DNA of 64,000 nucleotides from CAVYUC01 sp963783085 (GTDB lineage Bacteria > Bacteroidota > Bacteroidia > Bacteroidales > Prolixibacteraceae), in NCBI GenBank assembly GCA_963783085.1, contig CAWAMJ010000020.1, positions 806,001 to 870,000 on the forward strand, read 5' to 3'. The first letter of the stretch is position 1; each line of letters opens with the position of its first letter. The notes under the pieces were generated by a model. That model was not told the origin of the DNA and did no database searches. It saw only the letters and a program-made list of their open reading frames with translations. This document shows positions 27,175 to 35,511 of the stretch, piece by piece. The position numbers and the translations under genes were made by a program.

Positions 27175-28449
27175 ATGCTCAATTTGAAATTCATCCAGGA
27201 CAATCCGGAATTGGTGATTGAAAAACTAAAGAAGAAAAATTTCGATGCATCCGGAATTGTGGAAAATATAATCGATTTATACCGCCGGAAAAATAAGCTG
27301 CAGGGTCAGGCAGATCAGGCAAAAGCCGAAATGAATAATATTTCGAAAGAAATCGGGGATTTATTTCGCGAAGGGAAAACAGAAGAGGGGAATGCGGCAA
27401 AAGAACGGACTTCGGAATTAAAAGAAACCATAAAAATGTACGACCAGCAATTTATGGAAATTGAAGAAAACGTAATGAATATGCTGGTACAGCTCCCGAA
27501 TTTACCTCATGATTCTGTTCCTCCGGGAAAAGGTGAAGGCGATAATGAAGTGGTTTCTTCATCGGGGGGAATACCGGATTTAGATAAAAAAGCGCTGCCA
27601 CACTGGGAACTGGCGAATAAATACAATCTCATTGATTTTGAATTGGGCGTGAAATTAACCGGCGCAGGATTTCCGGTATATCGCGGAAAAGGTGCTCAAT
27701 TGCAACGGGCGCTCATTAATTTTTTCCTGGATGAGGCCCGGAATGCAGAATATGAAGAGGTACAGCCGCCGCTGGTTGTGAATGAAGCCTCTGGTTTTGG
27801 TACGGGGCAGCTGCCCGATAAAGAAGGCCAGATGTACCATGTTACTGCCGATAACCTTTACCTGATTCCAACAGCTGAAGTTCCGGTAACAAATATTTAT
27901 CGCGATGTGATTTTGGACGGTAAAGATTTACCCTATAAAAACACAGCATACAGCGCCTGTTTTCGCCGCGAGGCCGGTTCTTACGGAAAGGATGTACGCG
28001 GATTGAACCGCCTGCATCAGTTCGATAAGGTGGAAATTGTTCAGATTTCCCACCCCCAAAATTCGTATGAAGTATTGGAAGAAATGGTGAAATATGTTGC
28101 AGGACTGGTGGAAAAACTGGAATTGCCCTACCGCATTTTGCGCCTGTGTGGTGGCGATATGAGTTTTACATCGGCACTTACCTACGATTTTGAAGTGTGG
28201 TCGGCAGCACAGAAAAAATGGCTGGAGGTAAGTTCGGTTTCCAATTTCGAATCTTTTCAGGCCAACCGCTTAAAGTTACGTTATCGTGAAGAAGGTGTGA
28301 AAAAACCACAGCTGGCCCACACCTTAAACGGAAGCGCGCTGGCGCTGCCGAGGATTGTGGCTGCACTGCTCGAAAATAATCAAACCAGCAAAGGGATTAA
28401 AATCCCAAAAGTTTTGATTCCTTATACCGGTTTTGAATTGATTTTTTAA
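27175..28449 (+). CDS. serS: Seryl-tRNA synthetase
   Basis: Class II synthetase, 424 residues, charging tRNA-Ser (a tRNA-Ser gene lies 9 kb upstream). It begins MLNLKFIQDNPELV, the standard start, followed by a long antiparallel coiled coil (about 25-105) that grips the long variable arm. Motif 2 (YSACFRREAGSYGKDVRGLNRLHQFDKVE) and motif 3 (TLNGSALALPRIVAALLE) are intact. An ATG 48 bases upstream is in frame but lies before the predicted -7 box. Confidence 0.97.
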   Translation: MLNLKFIQDNPELVIEKLKKKNFDASGIVENIIDLYRRKNKLQGQADQAKAEMNNISKEIGDLFREGKTEEGNAAKERTSELKETIKMYDQQFMEIEENVMNMLVQLPNLPHDSVPPGKGEGDNEVVSSSGGIPDLDKKALPHWELANKYNLIDFELGVKLTGAGFPVYRGKGAQLQRALINFFLDEARNAEYEEVQPPLVVNEASGFGTGQLPDKEGQMYHVTADNLYLIPTAEVPVTNIYRDVILDGKDLPYKNTAYSACFRREAGSYGKDVRGLNRLHQFDKVEIVQISHPQNSYEVLEEMVKYVAGLVEKLELPYRILRLCGGDMSFTSALTYDFEVWSAAQKKWLEVSSVSNFESFQANRLKLRYREEGVKKPQLAHTLNGSALALPRIVAALLENNQTSKGIKIPKVLIPYTGFELIF

Positions 28450-28493
28450 AAGGACGGATAAAGATGGGATGTAGGTTCATGGTAATTAAATAT

Positions 28494-28530
28494 CATTTCC
28501 GACGAACTAAAAAGTTTCGGATGTTTTTTT
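28494..28530 (+). terminator. Terminator after serS
   Basis: CCGACGAACT pairs with AGTTTCGG (a 2-base bulge) around a short A-rich loop, followed by GGATG and seven Ts. About 45 bases after the serS stop. Confidence 0.55.
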
Positions 28531-28596
28531 GCCCGTAAAGGTTAATTCCCAACACGAATTAAAATCAATTGAAAATAATTCTCCGGCAGATCCGAG

Positions 28597-29997
28597 TTAT
28601 TTAGCTTTGCTTTTTCGTACCAGGACAGAAATGAGAGTTGCCACGGTAATAAATATATACAGCAAGATGTCGAGTTGAACCGCTCCCACCTTCGAAGGGA
28701 GAATCCCTGCCAAAGATCCCATAAAAATTGAAAGTGCGATAAATGAAACCGCAATCAGTTCAATGCCCGGTTTTCCTCTCATTGCTACGGCTGCCAGTAC
28801 CACCGGCGCAAACATTGACGTTCCGGTAAAACTAACCCTTGCAAGTAACGCGATCTGATCGCCCATCAATGAAGCAAAGACCATTACCAAAACAGAAAAA
28901 ATAAAAAGAAAGATTTTGGTAATTCGCATCGATTTTTTTTCATCGTCCGGAAGTAATGAACGTAACTCGTTCCCCAATGCAAAAATTTGAGAATTGGTTG
29001 TGGACAAACAGGCAGCAAATAAACCGACAACGGCAAGTCCGGCAACAGGCGCCAGCTGATCATAAAGCAATGCTTTTCCCCAAAATTCCTGAGCTGAGGC
29101 ATTTGGGTAAACTACCGCACCATACATTCCGATAAAAATAGTTGCTGCAATAATTACAATGGCAAAAGTGCCCACAGCAAAAGCCATTCTTTTCATCGAT
29201 CTCAGGCTTTTCATTACTACAAGCCTCGTTGCCATCTGTGGCTGGCTTACAGGAATCATAACCACGGCGATGGTACTTCCCAGCAGAAACTGCCAGGTAA
29301 ATAACCCATTTGGCCCCGGACATGAAAGTAACGATTCATTAGTCGCCTGCACTTTTTCAAACATGCTTTTCACTCCACCCAGCTCCGAAATACAGGTGCT
29401 TGCAATAAGCCAAAGTACAACCAGTAGAATAGTTCCCTGGATGGCATCGCTGTAAACCATTGCTTTAAATCCACCGATTTCTGCATATAAAATCATAAAA
29501 ACCACCAGGATAACTGACCATCCCCAGCGTGGCAAAAAGTTTGGGAAAGCTGCATCAAAAAAAACGGAAATTCCCCGAATCTGGATGGCAGCATATGGGA
29601 TCAGGAAAAGAAAAGAACTCAAAAACAAGGCGTACCCGGCCCATTTTGTTTCGTAAATGTCGGAGATCAAACCTGCGATTCCCTTAAACCCTCTTTCTTT
29701 CGCTTTCCGGCGCAATTTTCTCCCGAACCAAAGAATGAAAAATACCATTACACCGTCGGAAAATGCAAGAAAAATCCACGCCCCAATACCATGGGTGCGA
29801 AAAAAATCAGGCATTCCCTGGAAGGTAAACGCGCTAAATAAAGCAGCCGAAAACGTCATAAACCCGAGGAAAACCCCGAGACTGGAGCCTGCCAGCATAA
29901 ATTCCTGTGAACTGCGGTTTTTCTGATACGATTTTACTGACGCCAATACAAGCAGTGCAATAAAGGCGGCGAACATTACGATAACCCAGGTAATCAT
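28597..29997 (-). CDS. Sodium:solute symporter family transporter
   Basis: A 466-residue inner-membrane transporter of the SSS family with about 12-13 hydrophobic segments. Family features include GSSLGVFLGFMTFSAALFSAFTFQG, a conserved region near residue 200 (GGFKAMVYSDAIQGTILL), and PVSQPQMATRLVVMKSLRSMKR. The substrate is not evident; relatives of this subtype in Bacteroidota carry sugars, sialic acid or carboxylates. Its start overlaps the preceding small membrane protein by 4 bases, and an SDR gene lies upstream, so the three form an operon possibly for uptake and redox of one substrate. Confidence 0.88.
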   Translation of the reverse strand: MITWVIVMFAAFIALLVLASVKSYQKNRSSQEFMLAGSSLGVFLGFMTFSAALFSAFTFQGMPDFFRTHGIGAWIFLAFSDGVMVFFILWFGRKLRRKAKERGFKGIAGLISDIYETKWAGYALFLSSFLFLIPYAAIQIRGISVFFDAAFPNFLPRWGWSVILVVFMILYAEIGGFKAMVYSDAIQGTILLVVLWLIASTCISELGGVKSMFEKVQATNESLLSCPGPNGLFTWQFLLGSTIAVVMIPVSQPQMATRLVVMKSLRSMKRMAFAVGTFAIVIIAATIFIGMYGAVVYPNASAQEFWGKALLYDQLAPVAGLAVVGLFAACLSTTNSQIFALGNELRSLLPDDEKKSMRITKIFLFIFSVLVMVFASLMGDQIALLARVSFTGTSMFAPVVLAAVAMRGKPGIELIAVSFIALSIFMGSLAGILPSKVGAVQLDILLYIFITVATLISVLVRKSKAK

Positions 29998-30212
29998 GGC
30001 TGGTCCTCCTCTTCATCCGGCAAAACAGTTCCGCCGATATAAGTAATTGCCACCAGGCATATGGTAAGGAGAATTCCCATCCAAAGTGTAAATGGTAAAC
30101 CAAAAAGAAATGGCTGAATTTTTCCTTTCCCCGTGATCAATGGTGAAAATGTTACGATAACTATCAGAACAACTGCTGCCACACAGAGTTTCCAGATTTG
30201 CTTTTTATTCAT
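29994..30212 (-). CDS. Small two-helix membrane protein, partner of the symporter
   Basis: A 72-residue protein: MNKKQIWK start, helix (about 8-27), a conserved-looking FLFGLPFTLWMGILL segment forming the second helix, and an acidic tail DEEEDQP. Small proteins of the DUF3311 type with a GLPF...W motif often precede SSS-family symporters; I think this is one, but have not verified the family. The 4-base overlap with the symporter gene supports translational coupling. It might assist assembly or regulation of the transporter. Confidence 0.75.
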   Translation of the reverse strand: MNKKQIWKLCVAAVVLIVIVTFSPLITGKGKIQPFLFGLPFTLWMGILLTICLVAITYIGGTVLPDEEEDQP

Positions 30213-30258
30213 TGGTTTAATTTATTTGTCTGCTATTTTAAAAAACTGAAGATTTAAG

Positions 30259-31074
30259 TTACAACCGTTGTATGGTCATTCCTCCGTCCACCATAATAAC
30301 TTGTCCGGTAGAGTAGGGCAGCATTCCTGTTGCCATGGCAGCGGCTACTTTTCCAACATCTTCAGGCAGGCCCCAGCGTTTTTGGATGCTAATACCTGCT
30401 TCAAATAATTGGTCGTATTTTTCAGTAACAGCCGAAGTCATATCGGTTTTTATAACACCGGGTTGAATTTCATAAACAGGAATGTCAAATTCGCCAAGCC
30501 GCGCTGCCCATAATTTCGTTGCCATGGCAATTCCGGCTTTCGAAATGCAATATTCGCCGCGGTTAACCGAAGCCACAGATGCTGATACGGACGAAACATT
30601 AATGATACAGCAGGAAAAATTTTTATTCGATTGTTTTGTTTCCACCATGTGGCGGGCAAATAGCTGCGTTAGGAAATAAGGGCCTTTCAGGTTGATATTC
30701 AACACTTCATCATAAATATCTTCGGTGGCATTCAAAATATCTTTCCGTTCGCGCGGAGCAATTCCTGCATTATTTACCAGAACATTCAGGCGACCAAATT
30801 CAGACACAACCGATTCCAGAATTTTTTGCCTGTCTTTATTTACAGCTACATTTCCACGGACATAGATTATTTTTACTCCGGTTGATTTTAATTCATCTAA
30901 AACAGGCAGAACCCGTTCCTGTTCCCGCACACCATTAATGGCGATATTGAATCCGGCTTTGGCCAATGCCTTTGCAATTCCCAGCCCGATCCCCCTGGAA
31001 CCCCCGGTGACAAGTGCCGACGGTGCATTTTTTGACGCCGTTGAATTGTTATCTGGTAAGTCGTGTAAAACCAT
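30259..31074 (-). CDS. Short-chain dehydrogenase/reductase
   Basis: A classical SDR of 271 residues. The NAD(P)-binding motif TGGSRGIGLG is at about 23-32, NNAGIAP at about 105, the catalytic Ser in VSSVSAS, and Tyr-x3-Lys in YCISKAG. The C-terminal MVDGGMTI is typical of FabG-like enzymes. An extra 18-residue N-terminal stretch precedes the Rossmann fold. Resembles 3-oxoacyl-ACP reductase-like SDRs that accompany sugar-transport genes; the operon with a symporter suggests a catabolic oxidoreductase rather than fatty-acid synthesis. Substrate unknown. Confidence 0.88.
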   Translation of the reverse strand: MVLHDLPDNNSTASKNAPSALVTGGSRGIGLGIAKALAKAGFNIAINGVREQERVLPVLDELKSTGVKIIYVRGNVAVNKDRQKILESVVSEFGRLNVLVNNAGIAPRERKDILNATEDIYDEVLNINLKGPYFLTQLFARHMVETKQSNKNFSCCIINVSSVSASVASVNRGEYCISKAGIAMATKLWAARLGEFDIPVYEIQPGVIKTDMTSAVTEKYDQLFEAGISIQKRWGLPEDVGKVAAAMATGMLPYSTGQVIMVDGGMTIQRL

Positions 31075-31172
31075 AGCTGGTATTCATTTTTGCCCGTTTT
31101 GTGCCATTCAATTATAAACGGCTAATTTAACAGCTTTTGATTTAGTTCCAAAGCAAGTTTAAAGGATTGATA

Positions 31173-31316
31173 TCAGTGGATCGTAGTTTCACCGGTTTCA
31201 TTTTCTTCGTTTTCGATCTTTTTTTCAAACCTTTTTACCACGAATTTAATGGCCTGATACGATACCAATAACAGTAACGGCCAACTTAAAATCCACAATA
31301 TTGAACTGGTATACAT
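31173..31316 (-). CDS. Small membrane protein after cydB (CydX-like candidate)
   Basis: A 47-codon ORF starting 17 bases downstream of the cydB stop on the same strand: MYTSSILWILSWPLLLLVSY, then a basic stretch KFVVKRFEKK and an acidic tail. One membrane helix near the N-terminus and a charged tail are the build of CydX/CbdX-type small subunits that stabilise cytochrome bd oxidase, and the position at the end of cydAB is the same. I see no clear sequence identity with E. coli CydX beyond the N-terminal aromatic/Trp helix, so the role is inference from size, topology and place. It is short enough to be missed by routine gene calling. Confidence 0.65.
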   Translation of the reverse strand: MYTSSILWILSWPLLLLVSYQAIKFVVKRFEKKIENEENETGETTIH

Positions 31317-31333
31317 CGATTTTCAATTTTAGG

Positions 31334-32464
31334 TTAATACGAATGGGTTTCGCTTTTCATTTCATTTTCACTGATTTTTGTCCGGTTCATTAACCTCCAG
31401 AAATAAGCAATATAAGCCAGAACAAACGGGATGAGTAGCGAAACGTAACTCATGGCAACAAGTGTAAATTTGCTGGAAGATGCGTTTCGAATGGTCAGCG
31501 ACGACTGTAAATCGTAAACCGACGGGTAAAACGCAGTGTCGTTAAAACCAGCAATAATAAAAAGGGCAAAAACCGTTAGTGCGGCGCCCGGCCCTGCAAA
31601 CCAGAAACCTTTCTCATTTTTCAGGAAAACAGTGGTGATAATTCCCCATAGAACAGCTAAAACGCCAGTAATAAACAGAACCGCATTTAATGGCATTTCG
31701 ATTAGATTGTGAAAATACTTGTAATTTTCGAGGGAAATTTCGCCGCTTTCCGGGTTTACTGCAAAACCATCTTTCAGGAACAGGCGAATGATAAAATAAA
31801 GGAAGAACACCAAAAATGGTATTGTATTAAACAGCACTTGTTTTCTCGAACGTGCCACCACACTTTCGTGGTCGACTGTTAAAATGAAATAGAGCGCTCC
31901 TAAAATCCGGGAAAGAAAGAAAACTGCCAGCCCCAACGCTACATTGTGAAAGGTAAGGACAGCTTCCAGTCCGCGGAATGCGTTCTGCCATTCAACGCCA
32001 TACATGTCGTTCAGCGTAAACTGTGCCCCGTTGAAAAAAGTGCCTACTGCCGTTCCGATGAGCAAAGTTCCGAGCAGGCCGTTCAACACCAGAAAAATTT
32101 CATATGTTTTCGACCCAAGCAGGTTAGCTGGTTTTTTGCGAAATTCATAGGCCACCGCCTGAATAATAAAAGCCATTAAAATAGCCAGCCAAACCCAGTA
32201 AGCGCCTCCAAAGCTTGTAGCATAAAACAACGGGAACGATGCGAAAAATGCGCCGCCAAAAGTTACCAGCGTTGTAAAAGTTAATTCCCATTTTCTGCCG
32301 AGGGTATTCAGCAAGATGCTTTTTTCTCCTTCGTTTTTTCCGATGGTGTAAATCAGCGTCTGTCCTCCCTGTACAAAAGTCAGAAATATAAAAATGGCGG
32401 CAAGTACCGAAATCAATACCCACCAGTATTGTTGTAAAGCGAAATACGATAGATTTTCAAACAT
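31334..32464 (-). CDS. cydB: Cytochrome bd ubiquinol oxidase subunit II
   Basis: A 376-residue inner-membrane protein with about eight to nine hydrophobic segments. It follows cydA by 18 bases. Typical landmarks: LQQYWWVLISVLAAIFIFLTFVQGGQ at the start, GRKWELTFTTLVTFGGAFFASFPLFYATSFGGAYW, and DTAFYPS near the end. CydB forms the heterodimer with heme-bearing CydA and in some lineages binds a quinone or a structural heme. Expressed with DUF4492 and cydA, with a small CydX-like ORF behind. Confidence 0.94.
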   Translation of the reverse strand: MFENLSYFALQQYWWVLISVLAAIFIFLTFVQGGQTLIYTIGKNEGEKSILLNTLGRKWELTFTTLVTFGGAFFASFPLFYATSFGGAYWVWLAILMAFIIQAVAYEFRKKPANLLGSKTYEIFLVLNGLLGTLLIGTAVGTFFNGAQFTLNDMYGVEWQNAFRGLEAVLTFHNVALGLAVFFLSRILGALYFILTVDHESVVARSRKQVLFNTIPFLVFFLYFIIRLFLKDGFAVNPESGEISLENYKYFHNLIEMPLNAVLFITGVLAVLWGIITTVFLKNEKGFWFAGPGAALTVFALFIIAGFNDTAFYPSVYDLQSSLTIRNASSSKFTLVAMSYVSLLIPFVLAYIAYFWRLMNRTKISENEMKSETHSY

Positions 32465-32482
32465 AATTTTTCCTCCCGGAAT

Positions 32483-34039
32483 TTAGTGTTTTGGACCAAT
32501 TTTAATCTGCCGGAACATAATTTTCAGTTCGGCAATGAGCAACACGGTAAACAGAACGGCAAACAACCAAAAAGTAGCCTGCACCGAACCGGAACTAATC
32601 CGGGTGACGCCAGCCATTGTTGGCATTAAATCCTGCACTACCCAGGGCTGGCGCCCGGCCTCTGCAACTATCCACCCGGCTTGCTGGGCAACATAGGCCA
32701 GCGGCACAGCAATTATTGCCAGCCGGGCAAACCATCGTTTTTCGGTTAATGTGCCTTTTGTAACATATACCAGTGCAAGAACAAACAAAAGAACAAATAA
32801 GAACCCAAGGAAAACCATCGTATGGAAACTGTAAAAAGTTAGCGGGATGTTCGGGATCAAATCATGTTCGTCGGTGAAATATCCGTAACCAAAATATTTG
32901 AAGTTATTTTCCTGAAAATCAGTACTTGTCAATTCTGTTTTTAATGAATTTGCCTCGTCTTTGTTTCCATCCTTTTTGGCTTTTTTGAACGCCTTTAATT
33001 TTTCGATGGCAACTTTTCCCCGCGCAATTTTCTCAGAAGCCGGCATGTAACCATATTTTGGGTTGCCTTTCGTTAAATCGTTTATACCCGGAACAAATGC
33101 ATCCCAATCCAGAAATGCCATGTAGGAAAGGAAATTCGGAATTTCCATTTTCATGGTGAAATCTTTCAGGTTTTCATTTTCCGGATCGGTTTCCGTGGTG
33201 GAAAACAAACCAACCGCAACCAGTCCCGCACCTTCGCTTCCGTTGTACAAACCTTCAAGAGCGGCAAACTTCATAGGTTGCACATTTGCAATGGTACGTG
33301 TGGAATCATCGCCGGTCCAGATGAGATACAACGATGAGATCAAGCCAAAAACCGCCACCACCAAAATGCTTTTTTTCGCCAGGAGCAGTTCTCGTTTTTT
33401 AAGGATATACCACGACGAAACGCCCACAACAAAAACCGAAGCCAGCACAAAACCCGATGAAGTTACATGGGTCCATTTATTGATTGCAACCGGAGAGAAC
33501 AGCACTTCCCAAAAATTCTGCATTTCATTTCGGGCGGTTTCCGGGTTAAAAGCCATTCCAACCGGAAACTGCATCCAGCCGTTTGCAACCAGAATCCAAA
33601 GCGCCGACAGGTTTGCCCCGATGGCAGTTAACCATGTGGCAGTTAGGTGTGTCCGCTTACTCACTTTGTTCCATCCGAAAAACATGACGGCAATAAAGGT
33701 AGCTTCCAGAAAAAAGGCCAAAATTCCTTCAATGGCAAGCGGCGCACCAAAAATATCACCCACAAACCATGAATATGACGACCAGTTTGTCCCGAATTCA
33801 AACTCGAGAATAATGCCGGTGGCCACACCAATGGCGAAATTAATTCCGAATAAAACCATCCAGAATTTGGTAATCCGTTTCCATTCATTCCTACCGGTAG
33901 TTACATAAAGTGTTTCCATGAAGGCAATAATGATAGACAAACCGAGTGTTAATGGCACAAAAAGCCAATGGTACATCGCCGTGAGCGCAAACTGTGCCCT
34001 CGACCAGTCGACCAGTGCGAAATCCGAAATTTCAATCAT
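32483..34039 (-). CDS. cydA: Cytochrome bd ubiquinol oxidase subunit I
   Basis: A 518-residue quinol oxidase subunit carrying hemes b558, b595 and d, reducing oxygen with high affinity at low pO2. Visible features: SRAQFALTAMYHWLFVPLTLG with the heme ligand His24, the family's GRQPW motif (IVAEAGRQPWVVQDLMPT) near the C-terminus, and FFLEATFIAVMFFGW. The quinol (Q) loop has a lysine-rich insertion around residues 320-360 (KLKAFKKAKKDGNKDEANSLK). It lies just after a DUF4492 gene (5 bases). Confidence 0.96.
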   Translation of the reverse strand: MIEISDFALVDWSRAQFALTAMYHWLFVPLTLGLSIIIAFMETLYVTTGRNEWKRITKFWMVLFGINFAIGVATGIILEFEFGTNWSSYSWFVGDIFGAPLAIEGILAFFLEATFIAVMFFGWNKVSKRTHLTATWLTAIGANLSALWILVANGWMQFPVGMAFNPETARNEMQNFWEVLFSPVAINKWTHVTSSGFVLASVFVVGVSSWYILKKRELLLAKKSILVVAVFGLISSLYLIWTGDDSTRTIANVQPMKFAALEGLYNGSEGAGLVAVGLFSTTETDPENENLKDFTMKMEIPNFLSYMAFLDWDAFVPGINDLTKGNPKYGYMPASEKIARGKVAIEKLKAFKKAKKDGNKDEANSLKTELTSTDFQENNFKYFGYGYFTDEHDLIPNIPLTFYSFHTMVFLGFLFVLLFVLALVYVTKGTLTEKRWFARLAIIAVPLAYVAQQAGWIVAEAGRQPWVVQDLMPTMAGVTRISSGSVQATFWLFAVLFTVLLIAELKIMFRQIKIGPKH

Positions 34040-34044
34040 ACTTG

Positions 34045-34275
34045 TTATTTTGGTTCAGTTAATACTTCCAGCACATAATTGCTCCGCTCATTATCCGAAT
34101 TAAAATTTGTTTTCAGAAAATCAGGAAAAAAGAACAACCTGAGAACCGCAAACATGATGAACAATTTAATCAGGATAATAAGCCACACCTGGCGCCCCCA
34201 TTTTTCCATGCTTTTAAAGCCCGAAAAGTAGAAATTCCAGATACGGAACAATATGTTTCTCTTATTCACAGACAT
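34045..34275 (-). CDS. DUF4492 small membrane protein, first gene of the cyd operon
   Basis: A 76-residue protein with a basic N-terminus, FYFSGFKSMEKWGRQVW just before a single membrane helix (LIILIKLFIMFAVLRLFFF), and FPDFLKTNF after it. This matches the DUF4492 family, which stands directly upstream of cydA in Bacteroidota and Campylobacterota. Function is not established; an assembly or stability role for cytochrome bd is the common inference. It ends 5 bases before the cydA start. Confidence 0.85.
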   Translation of the reverse strand: MSVNKRNILFRIWNFYFSGFKSMEKWGRQVWLIILIKLFIMFAVLRLFFFPDFLKTNFNSDNERSNYVLEVLTEPK

Positions 34276-34653
34276 TGGATGATAAAATTAAGTTTTTTGG
34301 AGAAATGCGTCATGCTGTTTTTGTAATTTAGACTGTTTAAACAGGGACTTTTATAAAAAGTTTTTTAGAATTATTCTAAATTGTTAATTGCCGGTTTTCC
34401 CTGTTCTGCTGAAGCTGATTTTTTGGCATTCCCGGAACAAAATTTCGTACATCCTGGTAAATTTTCTTATAAAAAGAAGAAAACATCTTTTAATTCCAAA
34501 TTGTTGGTTATTTTATAAATTAGCGAGTCGCAAAAATATTTTTCAGCAGAACCACAAAGTTTTATGAAAGAAACCGCTTAAAATATTACACATGGATTAA
34601 ACTTTCATGAAAGTTTATGGTTTGTTAAGGTGGAAAAATAAAAGCGTTTTCGG
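34276..34653. other. Divergent control region between the two oxidase operons
   Basis: About 380 bases without a credible ORF. It contains the candidate cyd promoter on the minus strand and ends at the sco promoter element. Oxygen-responsive switching between the high-affinity bd and the caa3 oxidase would be placed here, but I could not recognise a convincing FNR-type palindrome. Confidence 0.45.
34531..34558 (-). promoter_or_regulatory. Candidate promoter of the cydAB operon
   Basis: On the minus strand TTTG (34558-34555) is followed after 16 nt by TATTTTTG (34538-34531). The -7 box fits the consensus; the spacing is shorter than the usual 19-21 nt. It would give a leader of about 250 bases. 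Confidence 0.35.
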
Positions 34654-34661
34654 TAAATTTG
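34654..34661 (+). promoter_or_regulatory. -7 promoter element of the caa3 oxidase operon
   Basis: TAAATTTG at 34654-34661 matches TAnnTTTG. Transcription would start near 34668, only about 9 bases before the ATG at 34677, so the transcript would have a very short leader. No clear -33 box. Confidence 0.45.
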
Positions 34662-34676
34662 ATAGTAAAGCACGTA

Positions 34677-35501
34677 ATGATGAAGTTTGTAGGTAGAAAA
34701 ATCAACCAACTCAACCTGGTTTTAATCCTGTTATTATCACAACTGACCCTTTTTGGTCAAACAGTTGTAAATCCTGCCGCCAAAGACGATGATGTTGAAA
34801 TTGGCATTGTTGAACATTTAAACGAATATTTGCCTGACAGCATTTCTTTAATTAATGAACAAGGTGAACAGGTTTGGTTATCGGATTTAATTAACAAACC
34901 CACGGTTTTAAATTTTGTTTATTACCGGTGCCCGGGAATTTGCAGCCCGCTTATGGAAGCGGTTGCCAATGTTATGGACCAGGCGGATTTAACACCGGGA
35001 AAAGAGTACCAGGTACTTACCATTAGCTTCGATCCGACGGAGCCAATTGATATGGCAGTACGGAAAAAGAACAATTACCTGAACCTGATGAGCAATAAAG
35101 TAGAAGATGCCAAAAACGGATGGAAGTTTTTTGTTAGCGACAGTGCAAGCATTAGCCGGATAACAAAAGCCACCGGGTTCAAATATAAAAAAACAGGTAA
35201 CGATTATATTCATGCCGCCTCTCTTACTGTTGTAAGTCAGGACAGTAAAATCACAAGATATCTGAATGGATTGTATTTTTTGCCGTTCGAATGGAAAATG
35301 GCGGTTGTTGAAGCGTCGAAAGGACAGGCAGGACCTACAATTAACAAAGTGTTGCGATACTGTTATGCATACGATCCCGACGGACAAACGTATGTATTGA
35401 ACGTGACCAAAATCAGTGGGACGGTCATCTTGTTTTTCGCTTTGGTATTTGTTCTTTACCTGGTATTTAAGCCGAAACAAAGAGTCAAAAATTTAAACTA
35501 A
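34677..35501 (+). CDS. SCO1/SenC-family copper chaperone
   Basis: A 274-residue thioredoxin-fold protein that delivers copper to, or reduces, the CuA site of cytochrome oxidase. It starts with a hydrophobic signal/anchor (about 10-27, ending LFGQ) and has a C-terminal membrane helix (about 245-265). The copper-binding motif YYRCPGICSPLM and the distal His in NDYIHAASL are present. It is the first gene of the oxidase operon, 10 bases before ctaD. An in-frame TTG at 34659 lies within the promoter element, so I prefer ATG at 34677 (or the adjacent ATG at 34680). Confidence 0.92.
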   Translation: MMKFVGRKINQLNLVLILLLSQLTLFGQTVVNPAAKDDDVEIGIVEHLNEYLPDSISLINEQGEQVWLSDLINKPTVLNFVYYRCPGICSPLMEAVANVMDQADLTPGKEYQVLTISFDPTEPIDMAVRKKNNYLNLMSNKVEDAKNGWKFFVSDSASISRITKATGFKYKKTGNDYIHAASLTVVSQDSKITRYLNGLYFLPFEWKMAVVEASKGQAGPTINKVLRYCYAYDPDGQTYVLNVTKISGTVILFFALVFVLYLVFKPKQRVKNLN

Positions 35502-35511
35502 ACTTATATAT

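Noticed and set aside
33153..33908. Plus-strand 251-residue open frame inside cydA
   Set aside because: It lies wholly within a fully conserved cydA and has Thr/Ser/Lys-rich shadow composition.
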